Made by a program: the position numbers and the translations under genes. This document shows positions 9,323-18,569 of a stretch of 64,000 bases of DNA, piece after piece (position 1 is the first letter of the stretch; every line of letters begins with the position of its first letter). A model generated the notes under the pieces. That model did not search any database. It saw only the letters and a list, made by a program, of their open reading frames with translations, and was not told the origin of the DNA. The DNA is from Verrucomicrobiales bacterium (lineage in GTDB: Bacteria > Verrucomicrobiota > Verrucomicrobiia > Verrucomicrobiales > DEV007), in the NCBI GenBank assembly GCA_016795505.1, contig JAEUHH010000084.1:23620-87619 (forward strand), written 5' to 3'.

Positions 9323-10792
9323 ATGAAAGCCACCCGGTTTTTCCCGCTCTTCTCTCTGCTCCTCGCCCTCGCAGGACTATGCCCGGCCGATGAACGGCCC
9401 AATGTGTTGATCATCCTCACCGACGATCAGGGGTGGCCGACTCTCGGTTGCTATGGATCGGAGCGGGTGCCCACGCCCCACCTCGACCGGCTCGCCGCCA
9501 GCGGGATGCGTCTCACCGATGCCTACGTGATGCCCCAATGCACGCCGACGCGCGCGTCTCTGTTGAGCGGTCAGCACACCGCCCGCAACGGCATGTGGCA
9601 CGTCATCCCGTGGTACGGGCTGCCCTGGGCACGCATCGCCGAGCCACCCTTCCGCGAACAGTTTCCCCGCGACACGGCGAGCCTGCCCAGGATGCTGCAC
9701 CAGTCCGGTTACCGCACCGGCATGGCCGGCAAATGGCACCTCACCACCGGCACCGACGGCGATTACGTCTCGCTCCGACCCGAGGCGGCCGGAGACTACG
9801 GGTTCGACTTCGTCGCTCCCCGCGGGCCCGGCACCCAGAATGAAGGGGACAAGTGGGTGGACCACCTCACCGACTCGGCGATCCGCTTCATCCGCTCGGC
9901 CGACGACCGCCCCTGGTTCTTCTACCTCGCCCACCACACCCTCCACGGCATCGTCTCGGCCCCCGAGGATCTGGTCAAAAAGCACCGGCAGTCCGGCGCT
10001 CCCGACACCGGTCTGTTCAATGCCACCTACCTCGCCGCCATCGAGCATCTCGACACCAGCGTCGGCCGCCTGCTCGGCGCCCTCGACGAGACCGGCCAGC
10101 GCGGGGACACGCTCGTCCTGTTCCTCAGCGACAATGGCGGACTCGACACGGTCCATTCCCTGCCCGAAACCAGTGATGGCTCCACTCCGCTCACCGTTCG
10201 CACCCGTGAATTCGACAATGCCCCGCTGCGCGAGGGCAAAGGCGGCCCCTACGAAGGCGGCATCCGGGTGCCCTGCCTGGTGAGCTGGCCCGCCTCCATA
10301 CCCGCCGGGCAGGTCAGCGGCACGCCCGTCCACGTGACGGACTGGCTACCCACTCTGCTGTCTGCGGCCCGCGTGCCCATTCCCGACGGCCATCCCCTCG
10401 ATGGCGTCGATCTCATGCCCCTGCTGCGCGGTGGCACGATCCGCCCCCGCGCCCTGCACTGGTACATGCCCCTCTACGACCTGCGCTGGGCCGCCACCCC
10501 CTGTGCCGTGATCCGCGACGGCGACTGGAAGCTCATCGAATACTTCGGCGATTCCTTCGACGACGCGCGCCAGTATCGGCCGGGAAGGAAAGTGGAACTC
10601 TACCACCTGGCCGATGATCTGGGCGAATCCCGAGACCTCTCCACCGTCCATCCGGATCGCGCCCGGGACCTGCAAGCCGCCCTGCGCCGCTGGATGGCCA
10701 CCATCCCCGTGCCGGTACCGTCGGAAAATCCCCACTTCGATCCCGCAAAAGCCCTGCTCGAAACCCGGGAGAAACAGCCCTGGAATCCCTGA
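9323..10792 (+). CDS. Secreted Cys-type arylsulfatase
   Basis: A 489-aa sulfatase with a signal peptide (residues 1-22). RPNVLIILTDDQG supplies the metal-binding Asp pair. The sulfatase signature CTPTRASLLSGQ at 73-84 carries Cys73, which must be oxidised to formylglycine. LSDNGG and GKWHL are further active-site motifs. It would hydrolyse sulfate esters, probably on a polysaccharide, in the periplasm or outside the cell. A Cys-type enzyme needs a maturase (FGE or anSME). None is obvious here; the FGE-like domain at 35916-40271 lacks the expected motifs. It starts 102 bp from the divergent hisN-like gene. Confidence 0.93.
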   Translation: MKATRFFPLFSLLLALAGLCPADERPNVLIILTDDQGWPTLGCYGSERVPTPHLDRLAASGMRLTDAYVMPQCTPTRASLLSGQHTARNGMWHVIPWYGLPWARIAEPPFREQFPRDTASLPRMLHQSGYRTGMAGKWHLTTGTDGDYVSLRPEAAGDYGFDFVAPRGPGTQNEGDKWVDHLTDSAIRFIRSADDRPWFFYLAHHTLHGIVSAPEDLVKKHRQSGAPDTGLFNATYLAAIEHLDTSVGRLLGALDETGQRGDTLVLFLSDNGGLDTVHSLPETSDGSTPLTVRTREFDNAPLREGKGGPYEGGIRVPCLVSWPASIPAGQVSGTPVHVTDWLPTLLSAARVPIPDGHPLDGVDLMPLLRGGTIRPRALHWYMPLYDLRWAATPCAVIRDGDWKLIEYFGDSFDDARQYRPGRKVELYHLADDLGESRDLSTVHPDRARDLQAALRRWMATIPVPVPSENPHFDPAKALLETREKQPWNP

Positions 10793-10868
10793 TCCGGCCA
10801 CGCCCCGGTCCTGCCGACGCGTCTTCGCCTTTGATTTCGACCGATTTCCTTTCACAATGCCGCCCATC

Positions 10869-11963
10869 ATGAGCAACACCCTCCTCTGCCGCTGGGGCAT
10901 CCTTGGCACCGCCACCATCGCCCGCAAAAACTGGCAGGCCATCCGCCGCAGCGGCAACGGCCTCGTCCGCGCCGTCGCCAGCCGCGATGCCGCCCGCGCC
11001 GACGCGTGGATCGCCGAGTGCCAGGCCGACCACCCCTTTGCCGAGCGCCCCGAAGCCGTCGCCGGCTACGAAGCCCTCATCGACCGCGATGACATCGACG
11101 CCGTTTACATCCCCCTGCCCACCGGCGTGCGCAAGGACTGGGTCATCCGCGCCGCCCGCGCCGGCAAGCACGTGCTTTGCGAGAAACCTTGCGGCTCGCA
11201 CGCCGGCGAAGTCGAGGAAATGATCGCCGCCTGCCACGAAGCCGGCGTCCAGTTCATGGACGGCGTCATGTACATGCACAGCGAGCGCCTCGCCGCCCTG
11301 CGCGCCTCCCTCGACCAGGGATCGGTCATTGGCCGCCTGCGCCGCATCGCCACCCAGTTCAGCTTCCTCGCCCCCGAGGATTTCCTCGCCGGCGGCAACA
11401 TCCGCGTCCAGACCGATCTCGAACCCCTCGGCTGCCTCGGCGACCTGGGATGGTACAACATCCGCTTCGCCCTCTGGACCATGCGCGGCGAGATGCCCGC
11501 CAGCGTGACCGGCCGCCTCATCAACCAGACCGCCGGCGGCGTGCCCACCGAGTTTTCCGGCGAGCTGATCTTCGCCTCCGGCCCCACCGCCGGCTTCTAC
11601 TGCAGCTTCCTCACCGGTCACCAGCAGTGGGCTCACCTCAGCGGCACCGACGGCAGCATCGAGCTGCGCGACTTCGTGCTGCCCGCCTACGGCAGCGAAG
11701 TCGAGTTCACCCTCTCCCGCCCCCGCTTCGAAGTCGAGGGCTGCGATTTCCGGATGGAGCGCCACGACACCCGCATCGCCTTGCCCGAATACAGCAACAG
11801 CCACGCCACCGCGCAGGAGACCAAACTGTTCCGCCACTTCGCCGATCTCGCCCTGTCCGGACGGATCGATGATTCCTGGCCCCGCCTGGCCCTCCAGACC
11901 CAGCGCATCCTCGACGCCTGCCTCGCCTCGGCCCGCGACGGCGGCCGGCCGGTGGTGTTGTGA
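10869..11963 (+). CDS. Gfo/Idh/MocA family oxidoreductase
   Basis: A 364-aa NAD(P)-dependent dehydrogenase-like protein. The N-terminal Rossmann motif WGILGTATIARKN is followed by the family HVLCEKPCGSHAGEVEEM and a C-terminal substrate domain. It most resembles the dihydrodiol/xylose dehydrogenase-like branch. The substrate is unknown; sugars or cyclitols are usual. An ATG four codons upstream (10857) is an alternative start. It follows the sulfatase gene by 76 bp and may be co-transcribed with it. Confidence 0.87.
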   Translation: MSNTLLCRWGILGTATIARKNWQAIRRSGNGLVRAVASRDAARADAWIAECQADHPFAERPEAVAGYEALIDRDDIDAVYIPLPTGVRKDWVIRAARAGKHVLCEKPCGSHAGEVEEMIAACHEAGVQFMDGVMYMHSERLAALRASLDQGSVIGRLRRIATQFSFLAPEDFLAGGNIRVQTDLEPLGCLGDLGWYNIRFALWTMRGEMPASVTGRLINQTAGGVPTEFSGELIFASGPTAGFYCSFLTGHQQWAHLSGTDGSIELRDFVLPAYGSEVEFTLSRPRFEVEGCDFRMERHDTRIALPEYSNSHATAQETKLFRHFADLALSGRIDDSWPRLALQTQRILDACLASARDGGRPVVL

Positions 11964-11982
11964 AAATAGAGGGAGGCTTGGC

Positions 11983-12056
11983 TTTCCGATCAGACCCTGT
12001 TGCCTCTCCGATCAAACCCTGTTGGATCGGAGATAAGACCCTGTTGGATCGGAAAT
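11983..12056. repeat. REP-like palindromic repeat, three-unit cluster
   Basis: Three head-to-tail copies of a unit near CCGATCAGACCCTGTTGGATCGG start at about 11986, 12008 and 12031. Each full unit has CCGATC/GATCGG ends. The cluster lies between the convergent oxidoreductase and SNase-like genes. It belongs to the same dispersed family as 17796, 22742, 34235, 43613, 56702, 61649 and 63205. Confidence 0.85.
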
Positions 12057-12065
12057 CGCCGCACC

Positions 12066-12920
12066 TCAATTCAGCTTCCACGCGCCGCGATCCGCGTCCT
12101 GCGCGGCGCGCTCGATGGCTTCGAGATGGGCCTTGTATTGGCGGTAGCCACGACCGTCGGGGGTGGCTTCGCCCTTGGTGTGAATGCGGGCCAGGCCTTT
12201 TTCGACCAGTTCCTCGCACAGATAACCGCCGTCGTCATCCGGCAGCTCGACGAAGGCATAGACGCGCTCGCTGTCATAGACGGATTCCCATTTCGTATAG
12301 ACCGTGAACGGACGGTCGGCGAGCAGTTTGGCCGTGTACATCTTCGCCGCCAAGCCGACCTGTACGGTCTGCTCGGGCGAAATGCCGCCGAAATCGCGGC
12401 CCTGCTCGGCCACCCGGCGGCGCTGGTCCTCGTAGCGGTCGCTGAGATATTTCTCGGGCGTGTCGACGTAGTAAAGCCGCAGCTCGATGTCGCGGCTACC
12501 GTGCCGAATGTGAAAGCTGTCGCCGTCATTGTCCCGGTGCTCAACGAGCCGGCAGCCCTCGAGCCGGTCGTAGCCGTTCACCTTGGCCACGGTGCCTTTC
12601 TGCGCTGGAGCCGGTGCCGCTTTCGGCGGGGCCTTGGGCGCGGGCGGCAGGTCTTCCCGGGCCACTGCGGTTCTCGGAGCTTTCGGCCGGTCAACGTTTT
12701 CACCGGCCGCGGGTGCCGGATCGGGCTGTGATCGGGTCGCAGCGGGCTCGTCGGGCGCCTGAACCGTGGCCGGCGGCGGATCGGTTCGCCCGCTGGTGTC
12801 GCCACTTTCGAATTTCTGCTGGTACCAGTAGGCGACAAGGATCAGCAGGGCGAGCAACACCGCGCGCCAGACGCGGCCGGAGGCGGATCGGGAAGAACGG
12901 GAGGAGGACGATCGGGACAT
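12066..12920 (-). CDS. Membrane-anchored SNase-like (thermonuclease family) nuclease
   Basis: A 284-aa protein. A Ser/Arg-rich cytoplasmic tail is followed by a transmembrane helix (about 17-33), a Pro/Ala-rich linker to about residue 110, and a staphylococcal-nuclease-like OB-fold domain. That domain shows DGDSFHI, LRLYYVDTPE, KWESVYDSERVYAFVEL and CEELVEKGLARI. The Asp and Tyr positions of the Ca-dependent nuclease are recognisable, although the catalytic arginines are not certain by eye. The linker and anchor suggest a periplasmic-facing nuclease that degrades nucleic acid outside the cytoplasm (inference). The gene is divergent from the TPMT-like gene. Confidence 0.83.
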   Translation of the reverse strand: MSRSSSSRSSRSASGRVWRAVLLALLILVAYWYQQKFESGDTSGRTDPPPATVQAPDEPAATRSQPDPAPAAGENVDRPKAPRTAVAREDLPPAPKAPPKAAPAPAQKGTVAKVNGYDRLEGCRLVEHRDNDGDSFHIRHGSRDIELRLYYVDTPEKYLSDRYEDQRRRVAEQGRDFGGISPEQTVQVGLAAKMYTAKLLADRPFTVYTKWESVYDSERVYAFVELPDDDGGYLCEELVEKGLARIHTKGEATPDGRGYRQYKAHLEAIERAAQDADRGAWKLN

Positions 12921-13056
12921 GAGGCGAACAGAATCGGAAAAATCCGGCCCGTCTCAAGGAAAAGATGCCGCTCCCCTCTCGCGCGCAAAGCCGGTCGCGC
13001 GCTCCGCCTCCCTGTGCGATGATGGCGGGCACCACCACACAGCCCCCTTTCCGCTC

Positions 13057-13668
13057 ATGTCACCTGACTGGGATCAACACTATCGCGACGGTTTCACCCC
13101 TTGGGACAAAGGCGCACCGGCCCCACCGCTCGTGGAGTGGCTGGCAATGCATCCCGGCGAACTGCGCGGCCGCGTGCTCGCGATCGGCTGCGGCCTGGGA
13201 CATGACGTGCGGGCGCTGGCAGCCTCGCATCCCGGGGTGGAAGCCGTCGGTCTGGATCTCTCGCCGACCGCGGTCGCGATGGCGCGTGAGATCCCCACCG
13301 TCAATGCCGAGCGCTACAAGGAAGGCGATTTGTTCGACCTGCCCGAGGGCATGCTGGAGGCCTTCGACTGGGTCTGGGAGCACACTTGTTTCTGCGCAAT
13401 CGATCCCGACCGCCGCGAGGACTACGTCCGCGCCGTCTGGACCGCCCTGCGTCCCGGTGGGCAGTTGCTGGGTGTGTTTTACCTCGATCCCTACGACGAC
13501 GAGCATCAGCCCGGCGGCGGACCGCCGCACGGCACGTCGCTGGCGGAGCTGGAGGAGCGCTTTGTCCAGAGTGGTCGCTTCGAAATCATCGATCACGCCG
13601 TACCCCAGACCGCCTACGAAGGCCGCGAGGGTCGCGAACGAGTGGTGCGGATGCGGCGGGTGGGATGA
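13057..13668 (+). CDS. Thiopurine S-methyltransferase (TPMT)-like SAM methyltransferase
   Basis: A 203-aa class I methyltransferase. WDQHYRDGFTPWDKGAPAPPL at the N-terminus and RVLAIGCGLGHDVRALA for SAM binding match the TPMT family; WEHTCFCAIDP and LRPGGQLLGVFY follow. Bacterial members methylate thiols, selenium or tellurium compounds; the substrate here is unknown. The start at 13057 (MSPDWDQHY) is set by the family N-terminus; the longer frame back to 12919 would overlap the divergent nuclease gene. Confidence 0.88.
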   Translation: MSPDWDQHYRDGFTPWDKGAPAPPLVEWLAMHPGELRGRVLAIGCGLGHDVRALAASHPGVEAVGLDLSPTAVAMAREIPTVNAERYKEGDLFDLPEGMLEAFDWVWEHTCFCAIDPDRREDYVRAVWTALRPGGQLLGVFYLDPYDDEHQPGGGPPHGTSLAELEERFVQSGRFEIIDHAVPQTAYEGREGRERVVRMRRVG

Positions 13669-13755
13669 GGGCGGGCGGGCCGTTTTCCCCCTTGGTTTCG
13701 CCCCGAAAGGCCGCATAATGCCCCGATTTTCCGACCCGACCTGTTTTCCCAGACC

Positions 13756-14787
13756 ATGAAAGCCCTGACCCTGACCGCCTATCACCAATTCGAATTCGGC
13801 GACGCGCCCGAGCCCGAGATCGGGCCGGAGGAGGTGCTGGTGTCCGTGAAAGCCTGCGGGATCTGCGGCTCTGACATCCATGGCATGGACGGCTCGTCCG
13901 GCCGGCGGCAACCGCCCATCATTATGGGCCACGAGGCGGCGGGCGAAATCTCACGCGTCGGCTCGGCCGTCACAGGCTGGCAGCCCGGCGACCGGGTCAC
14001 CTTCGATTCGACGGTCTACTGCGGCAAGTGCCCCGCCTGCCTGGGCGGCCAGATGAACCTGTGCCCGAACCGCAACGTCCTGGGCGTGTCCTGCGGCGAT
14101 TACCGGCGGCACGGGGCCTTCGCGGAATACGTGGCCGTGCCGCAACACATCCTCTACCGCATCCCGGCGGGCATTCCCTACGAGCAGGCCGCCTTTGCCG
14201 AGCCCATCTCGATCGCCTTGCACGGGGTGAACCGGCTGCCGCTCCGTCCGGGCGATTCGGCCGTGGTGGTGGGCGCCGGCCTGATCGGCCTGCTGGTGAT
14301 CCAGGCACTGAAAGCCAAGGGCGCCGGCCTGGTGATCGCGGTGGACATCGACGAGAAGCGGCTCGCCCTGGCGAAGGAGCTGGGCGCGGATCACGCCCTG
14401 ATCTCCGGCGACACCGTGCCGGCCCAGGTGCGGGAACTCGTCGGCAACGGCGACGGCGCCGACGTGGCGTTGGAGGTGGTGGGCTTCGGCCCGACGATGA
14501 AGATCGCAGTCGAATCGGTCCGCAAGGGCGGCAGCATCAGCTGCGTGGGCAATCTGAAGGCCGAGGTGCCCTTCCCGCTCCAGGCGGTGGTAACGCGCGA
14601 GCTGAATGTCTTCGGCAGCTGTGCCAGCGCCGGCGAATACGCCGAGGCAGTGAAGGCCGTGGCCGAAGGGACGATCCGGGTGGAGCCGCTGATCAGCGCC
14701 GTGGCCGACCTGAAAGACGGCGCCGACTGGTTCCGCCGGCTTTACAAGAACGAGGAAGGCCTGATGAAGGTGATCCTGAAGCCCTGA
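13756..14787 (+). CDS. Zinc-dependent alcohol dehydrogenase (MDR, sorbitol/galactitol-phosphate dehydrogenase-like)
   Basis: A 343-aa medium-chain dehydrogenase. Catalytic zinc ligands are Cys37 (CGICGSD) and His59-Glu60 (GHEAAGE). The structural zinc is bound by Cys89, 92, 95 and 103. The NAD-binding motif VVVGAGLIGLLVIQAL lies near residue 175. It oxidises a polyol or sugar alcohol; the wording resembles galactitol-1-phosphate 5-dehydrogenase and threonine dehydrogenase relatives, but I cannot fix the substrate. With the Gfo/Idh/MocA gene 55 bp downstream it forms a probable two-gene sugar-oxidation unit. Confidence 0.9.
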   Translation: MKALTLTAYHQFEFGDAPEPEIGPEEVLVSVKACGICGSDIHGMDGSSGRRQPPIIMGHEAAGEISRVGSAVTGWQPGDRVTFDSTVYCGKCPACLGGQMNLCPNRNVLGVSCGDYRRHGAFAEYVAVPQHILYRIPAGIPYEQAAFAEPISIALHGVNRLPLRPGDSAVVVGAGLIGLLVIQALKAKGAGLVIAVDIDEKRLALAKELGADHALISGDTVPAQVRELVGNGDGADVALEVVGFGPTMKIAVESVRKGGSISCVGNLKAEVPFPLQAVVTRELNVFGSCASAGEYAEAVKAVAEGTIRVEPLISAVADLKDGADWFRRLYKNEEGLMKVILKP

Positions 14788-14842
14788 TCTCCGGCTGCCG
14801 AGCCCGAATCCGGAAAACGCCGCCGCCTCCCCGATCCGATCC

Positions 14843-15820
14843 ATGGCAAAGCCGACTCCACTGCGATGGGGCATCCTCGGCACCGGCATGATCGCGCGGA
14901 AGTTCGCCGCCGACCTGCCGCACTCGGCCACCGGGACTCTGGTGGCGACGGCATCGCGGCAGAAGCGGTCCGCGGAGGCTTTTGCCCGCGAATTCGGCGG
15001 CCAGGGACTGTCCGGCTACGAAAAACTGCTCGCCGATCCCGGGGTCGACGCCGTTTATCTCTCCCTACCCAATGGGCTGCACCACGACTGGACGATCCGC
15101 GCCCTGCGCGCCGGGAAACACGTCCTCTGCGAGAAACCGCTGGCGCGGAATGCCGACGAGGCCGGGGCCATGTTCGATGCGGCCGAAGCCGCCGGGAAGG
15201 TGCTGATCGAGGCCTTCATGTATCGCGCCCATCCGCTGGTCGACCGGCTCATCCGCCTGGTCCGCTCGGGTGGCATCGGCGAGCCGAGACTGATGCGCAC
15301 CAATTTCACCTTCGCCCGTGCCGCCAGTCCCGATGACGCCCGCTATGATCCCGCGCAGGGCGGTGGTTCGCTGATGGATGTGGGCTGCTACTGCGTTCAC
15401 TTCGCCCGCGCCCTCGCCGGGGCCGAGCCGGTTTCGGTGACAGCCACGGCTCACCTGCATCCGCTGGGCGTGGACGACTATGCCGCGGGTACGCTGACCT
15501 TCCCAAACGGCTTTCTGGTCACCTTCACCTGCGGCATGACGGTCGTCTCGGATCCCGGGACCTTCATTGCCGGCACGGAGGGCCAGATTGCGATCGATGC
15601 CTTTTGGTTCGGCCGCGACGGCTTTGCGTTGAAGCGGGCCGACGGAGCCATCGAGAAGCACGAGAGCCCGCCGACTGGCCCGATCTATGCCCTGGAGGCC
15701 GATGCCTTCGCCGCCGTGGTGGCGGGCAAAGCCAAGCCGTGGATCACGCGCGAGGATTCGATCGGCAATCTCCGGGTGCTCGACGCGCTCAGACGCGCTG
15801 CCGGGGTGCCGGTGCCCTGA
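14843..15820 (+). CDS. Gfo/Idh/MocA family oxidoreductase
   Basis: A 325-aa NAD(P)-dependent oxidoreductase with Rossmann motif WGILGTGMIARKFAADL, the HVLCEKPLARN signature and a MYRAHPLVDRLI segment typical of the dihydrodiol dehydrogenase-like group. It is probably co-transcribed with the zinc dehydrogenase upstream, and related to but clearly diverged from the gene at 10869. Its stop is only nine bases from the stop of the convergent M1 aminopeptidase. Confidence 0.9.
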   Translation: MAKPTPLRWGILGTGMIARKFAADLPHSATGTLVATASRQKRSAEAFAREFGGQGLSGYEKLLADPGVDAVYLSLPNGLHHDWTIRALRAGKHVLCEKPLARNADEAGAMFDAAEAAGKVLIEAFMYRAHPLVDRLIRLVRSGGIGEPRLMRTNFTFARAASPDDARYDPAQGGGSLMDVGCYCVHFARALAGAEPVSVTATAHLHPLGVDDYAAGTLTFPNGFLVTFTCGMTVVSDPGTFIAGTEGQIAIDAFWFGRDGFALKRADGAIEKHESPPTGPIYALEADAFAAVVAGKAKPWITREDSIGNLRVLDALRRAAGVPVP

Positions 15821-15829
15821 CTTGCGGCG

Positions 15830-18496
15830 TCACTTCGAAGGCTTCGCCGGCTCGGGCGCGGCCTGTTTTTTCACGGCATCGAGGCCTTCCCGGAGGGATT
15901 TCAGCTCCTTCTGCAGGTCGAGCACCTCGCGCCGCAGGTCTTTCACTTCGTCAGCCTGGCCTTTTTCGGAGTTGAGCTTCCGGATGGCCTCCTCGGCGGC
16001 TTTCGCTTCGGGCAGGTCGGCATTGCCAGCATCGACAAAGGTCCGCAGGGCACCCAGCGATCGGGGATCCTCCAGGGTGCCGAGGGCGCCGATGGCGGAG
16101 CGGCGCAGGGTCTCCTTCGGATGATCGAGATAGCCGGCCAGGAAGCGCCGCGTCTCCTCGCGGGGACCATCCTCCTGCTGACGGGCCAGATAAGCCAGCG
16201 CATCGAGGGCGGTGCCGAAATCGCGGCTGGTGAAGCGCGGCTCGGCGGCTTTCAGGTGCGCCGCCACGGTGGCTGCCGCCGCCGGGTCGCCCTGTGTCCT
16301 CAGGGCCTGAATGGCCGCCGCCCCGATGCGGTGGCGGTAGCTCTGGCGGTCCAGCGCAGCGATCAGGGTCTCGCGGGTCTGCTCCTGCGGGAACTTGCCG
16401 AGGGCGGCGATGGCGTCGGCGACGATGTCGGGATTCTTCTCCGTTCCGATCAGGTCGCGCAGGGCAGCGAAGGCCGGCTCCGTGTAAAACTTGCCAATGC
16501 CGGCCACCACTTCCTGCCGGGCCCGGGCATCGGGCTGGTCGAGCGACGCCAGCAGGGCCGCGAGAGCCTCGGGGCTGTGGGTCTTGGCCAAAGAACGCGC
16601 CGCTTCGATCCGAACGCCGTAGTGGGCGTCGGTGGCGAGGGCTTTTTTCAACTGCCCGATGCTCTGGGCGTCGGTACGACCGCCGAGGCTCTTTGCGGCG
16701 ATGAGGCGGCCCATCATGTCGGCGCCATTCTCCAACTGTGCGGCCAGCAACGGCGGCGGCGGGGTGAAGTCGATCCCGGCGAGCACGGTCAGGTCGGGGT
16801 CGAGCCGCACGATCTTCGGCGCGGATGGCAGGTCGAAGAAGAAGTCCTCCGCGGTCTCGTGGATCCGCACCGTGAAATCGTGTACCCCACCCTGATCATC
16901 GACGAAGCGCACTGGAAGCGGGAAATCGAACAGGAGCACGCCCGGTCCCGTCTTCTGGGTCTGCTGGATGGACAGTTTCGCCTGGCCGCGGGCCTGGTCC
17001 CAGGTATAGGCCGCCTTCAGCATCGGCTCGCCGCCGTGGAAGACCCACTGGTCGAAAAACTCGTCCCACGAGCGCCCCGTGACCTCCTCGAAGGCGTCGA
17101 CGAGATCCTGGGTGACGACGTTGCCGTTGCGGTTTTTTTCCAGGTAAGCCGCGATGGATTTCCGGAACAGCTCGGGACCGGTCTGGCTGCGCAGCATGTG
17201 CAGCACCCAGGCGCCCTTCGGATAGACGCGGTAGTCGAACTGCTCGAAGGGATCGCGGTAGCCGCGCCAGACGATAGGCTTCTCGTCGGGATTCGACAGG
17301 ATGCCCTGGGCATCGAGCCAGAGACGGTAACGCATCTCCTCGACTCCGGATTTGTGCTCGTCGTAGAGGTGGGTATAAAACGTGGCAAAGCCCTCGTTGA
17401 GCCACAGGTGCGACCAGTCCTTGCAGGTCAGAAGGTCGCCGAACCACTGGTGCGCCACCTCATGGGCATCGAGCCGGTGCGAAGTGCGGAGATTTTCCGA
17501 CTCGGCGGAGAAAAGGGTGTGCGTGGTCAGCGTGGTGACGCTGGTGTTCTCCATGCCCCCGGCGACGAAATCGGTGACGCAGATGTTGTAATACTTCGCC
17601 CAGGGGAACTTCACCCCGATTTCCTGTTCGAAAAACGCGAGGATGGCGGCCGTGTCGCGGAAGGAATTCTCAGCCACGGCGAACTCCGACGGCGGGGTGA
17701 GAAAAGCCAGCGGCAACTCGCCGTGCCGGCCCTCCAGCTTCTGGAAGTGACCGCCGACCACGGAGATGAGATAGTTCACGTGTTCCTGCTCCTGTTTCCA
17801 ATGAAACAGGGTCTGATCTCCGATGGTACCCTGTTCGATCAGACGGCCGTTGGAAACCACCGTCATGCCTTTCGGCACGCGGCAGATCACCTCGCTGGTG
17901 AAGCGTTCGTTCGGGTAGTCGTAGCCGGGAAACCAGTGCCGGTGCTTCTCCGGCTGGCCCTGGGTCCAGAAGTGGTCGTCGCCTTTTGGGTAGCCCATCG
18001 CCTCGGTGCGGAAATACCAGCCATCGCGCGGCTCGGCCGAATAGGTGACTGTCACGCTGGCCTCGCTCCCTGCGGCGATGGGCTGGGCGAAGGTGATGGT
18101 GACCGCCTTGTCACCCGCCTGCCACGCGGTCACGGGTACGGAGGCCTCGACCGAGGCGATCCGCAGATCGACGGCATCCAGTCGCAGGCTGGACAGCGGC
18201 TGTGCGATGGGCGCGAAGGTCAGAGTGGCCACGCCGGCGAGACTGCGCCGCGCGAAGTCGGGGCTGAGGTCGAGCTTCACGTGCTTCACGTCGATCTCGC
18301 GGCTGCGGGCATACTGGCGGCCGTTTCCCGCATGATCGGCATCGGGCTCGAAGGGCACGGCGGCGCGGAGATGGGCTTTGCAGGCACAGACTTCCCAACC
18401 GCCATGGAGGTGAAACTCCGCCCGCATGGACGGGATGGCGGTCAGGGCGAAAGCCAGCAAGAGGGCGAATGGGGCAGGTAAAGAGGCGGCGCGCAT
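15830..18496 (-). CDS. Secreted M1 family aminopeptidase with C-terminal HEAT-type repeats
   Basis: An 888-aa zinc metallopeptidase that trims N-terminal residues from peptides outside the cytoplasm. A signal peptide covers residues 1-26. The catalytic domain has GGMEN at 313-317 (the GxMEN exopeptidase motif) and HEVAH at 345-349 with the third zinc ligand Glu368 in WLNEGF. From about residue 590 come alpha-helical HEAT/PBS-like repeats (DARARQEVVAGIGKF and similar), then a charged coiled coil and a Pro/Lys-rich tail. Residues 221-231 (EQGTIGDQTLF) are encoded by a copy of the dispersed palindromic repeat at 17796-17844, read in frame. The start at 18496 precedes the signal peptide. Confidence 0.92.
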   Translation of the reverse strand: MRAASLPAPFALLLAFALTAIPSMRAEFHLHGGWEVCACKAHLRAAVPFEPDADHAGNGRQYARSREIDVKHVKLDLSPDFARRSLAGVATLTFAPIAQPLSSLRLDAVDLRIASVEASVPVTAWQAGDKAVTITFAQPIAAGSEASVTVTYSAEPRDGWYFRTEAMGYPKGDDHFWTQGQPEKHRHWFPGYDYPNERFTSEVICRVPKGMTVVSNGRLIEQGTIGDQTLFHWKQEQEHVNYLISVVGGHFQKLEGRHGELPLAFLTPPSEFAVAENSFRDTAAILAFFEQEIGVKFPWAKYYNICVTDFVAGGMENTSVTTLTTHTLFSAESENLRTSHRLDAHEVAHQWFGDLLTCKDWSHLWLNEGFATFYTHLYDEHKSGVEEMRYRLWLDAQGILSNPDEKPIVWRGYRDPFEQFDYRVYPKGAWVLHMLRSQTGPELFRKSIAAYLEKNRNGNVVTQDLVDAFEEVTGRSWDEFFDQWVFHGGEPMLKAAYTWDQARGQAKLSIQQTQKTGPGVLLFDFPLPVRFVDDQGGVHDFTVRIHETAEDFFFDLPSAPKIVRLDPDLTVLAGIDFTPPPPLLAAQLENGADMMGRLIAAKSLGGRTDAQSIGQLKKALATDAHYGVRIEAARSLAKTHSPEALAALLASLDQPDARARQEVVAGIGKFYTEPAFAALRDLIGTEKNPDIVADAIAALGKFPQEQTRETLIAALDRQSYRHRIGAAAIQALRTQGDPAAAATVAAHLKAAEPRFTSRDFGTALDALAYLARQQEDGPREETRRFLAGYLDHPKETLRRSAIGALGTLEDPRSLGALRTFVDAGNADLPEAKAAEEAIRKLNSEKGQADEVKDLRREVLDLQKELKSLREGLDAVKKQAAPEPAKPSK
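17796..17844. repeat. REP-like palindromic repeat inside the M1 aminopeptidase gene
   Basis: Two inverted units give AACAGGGT-N-ACCCTGTT arms around ATCTCCGAT. The reading frame stays open and encodes QGTIGDQTL. Polarity, spacing and frame match the intragenic copy at 34235-34273. Confidence 0.82.
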
Positions 18497-18569
18497 GGGG
18501 CGGAGCCTATCCGATGCCCCGGCCCGTTGGCAAGCCGCGCGGGGAATTTCTCTGTCATGCGGCGGCGGC

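Noticed and set aside
16121..18481. Long plus-strand open frame (786 codons) opposite the M1 aminopeptidase.
   Set aside because: Antisense shadow of a gene with intact catalytic motifs.
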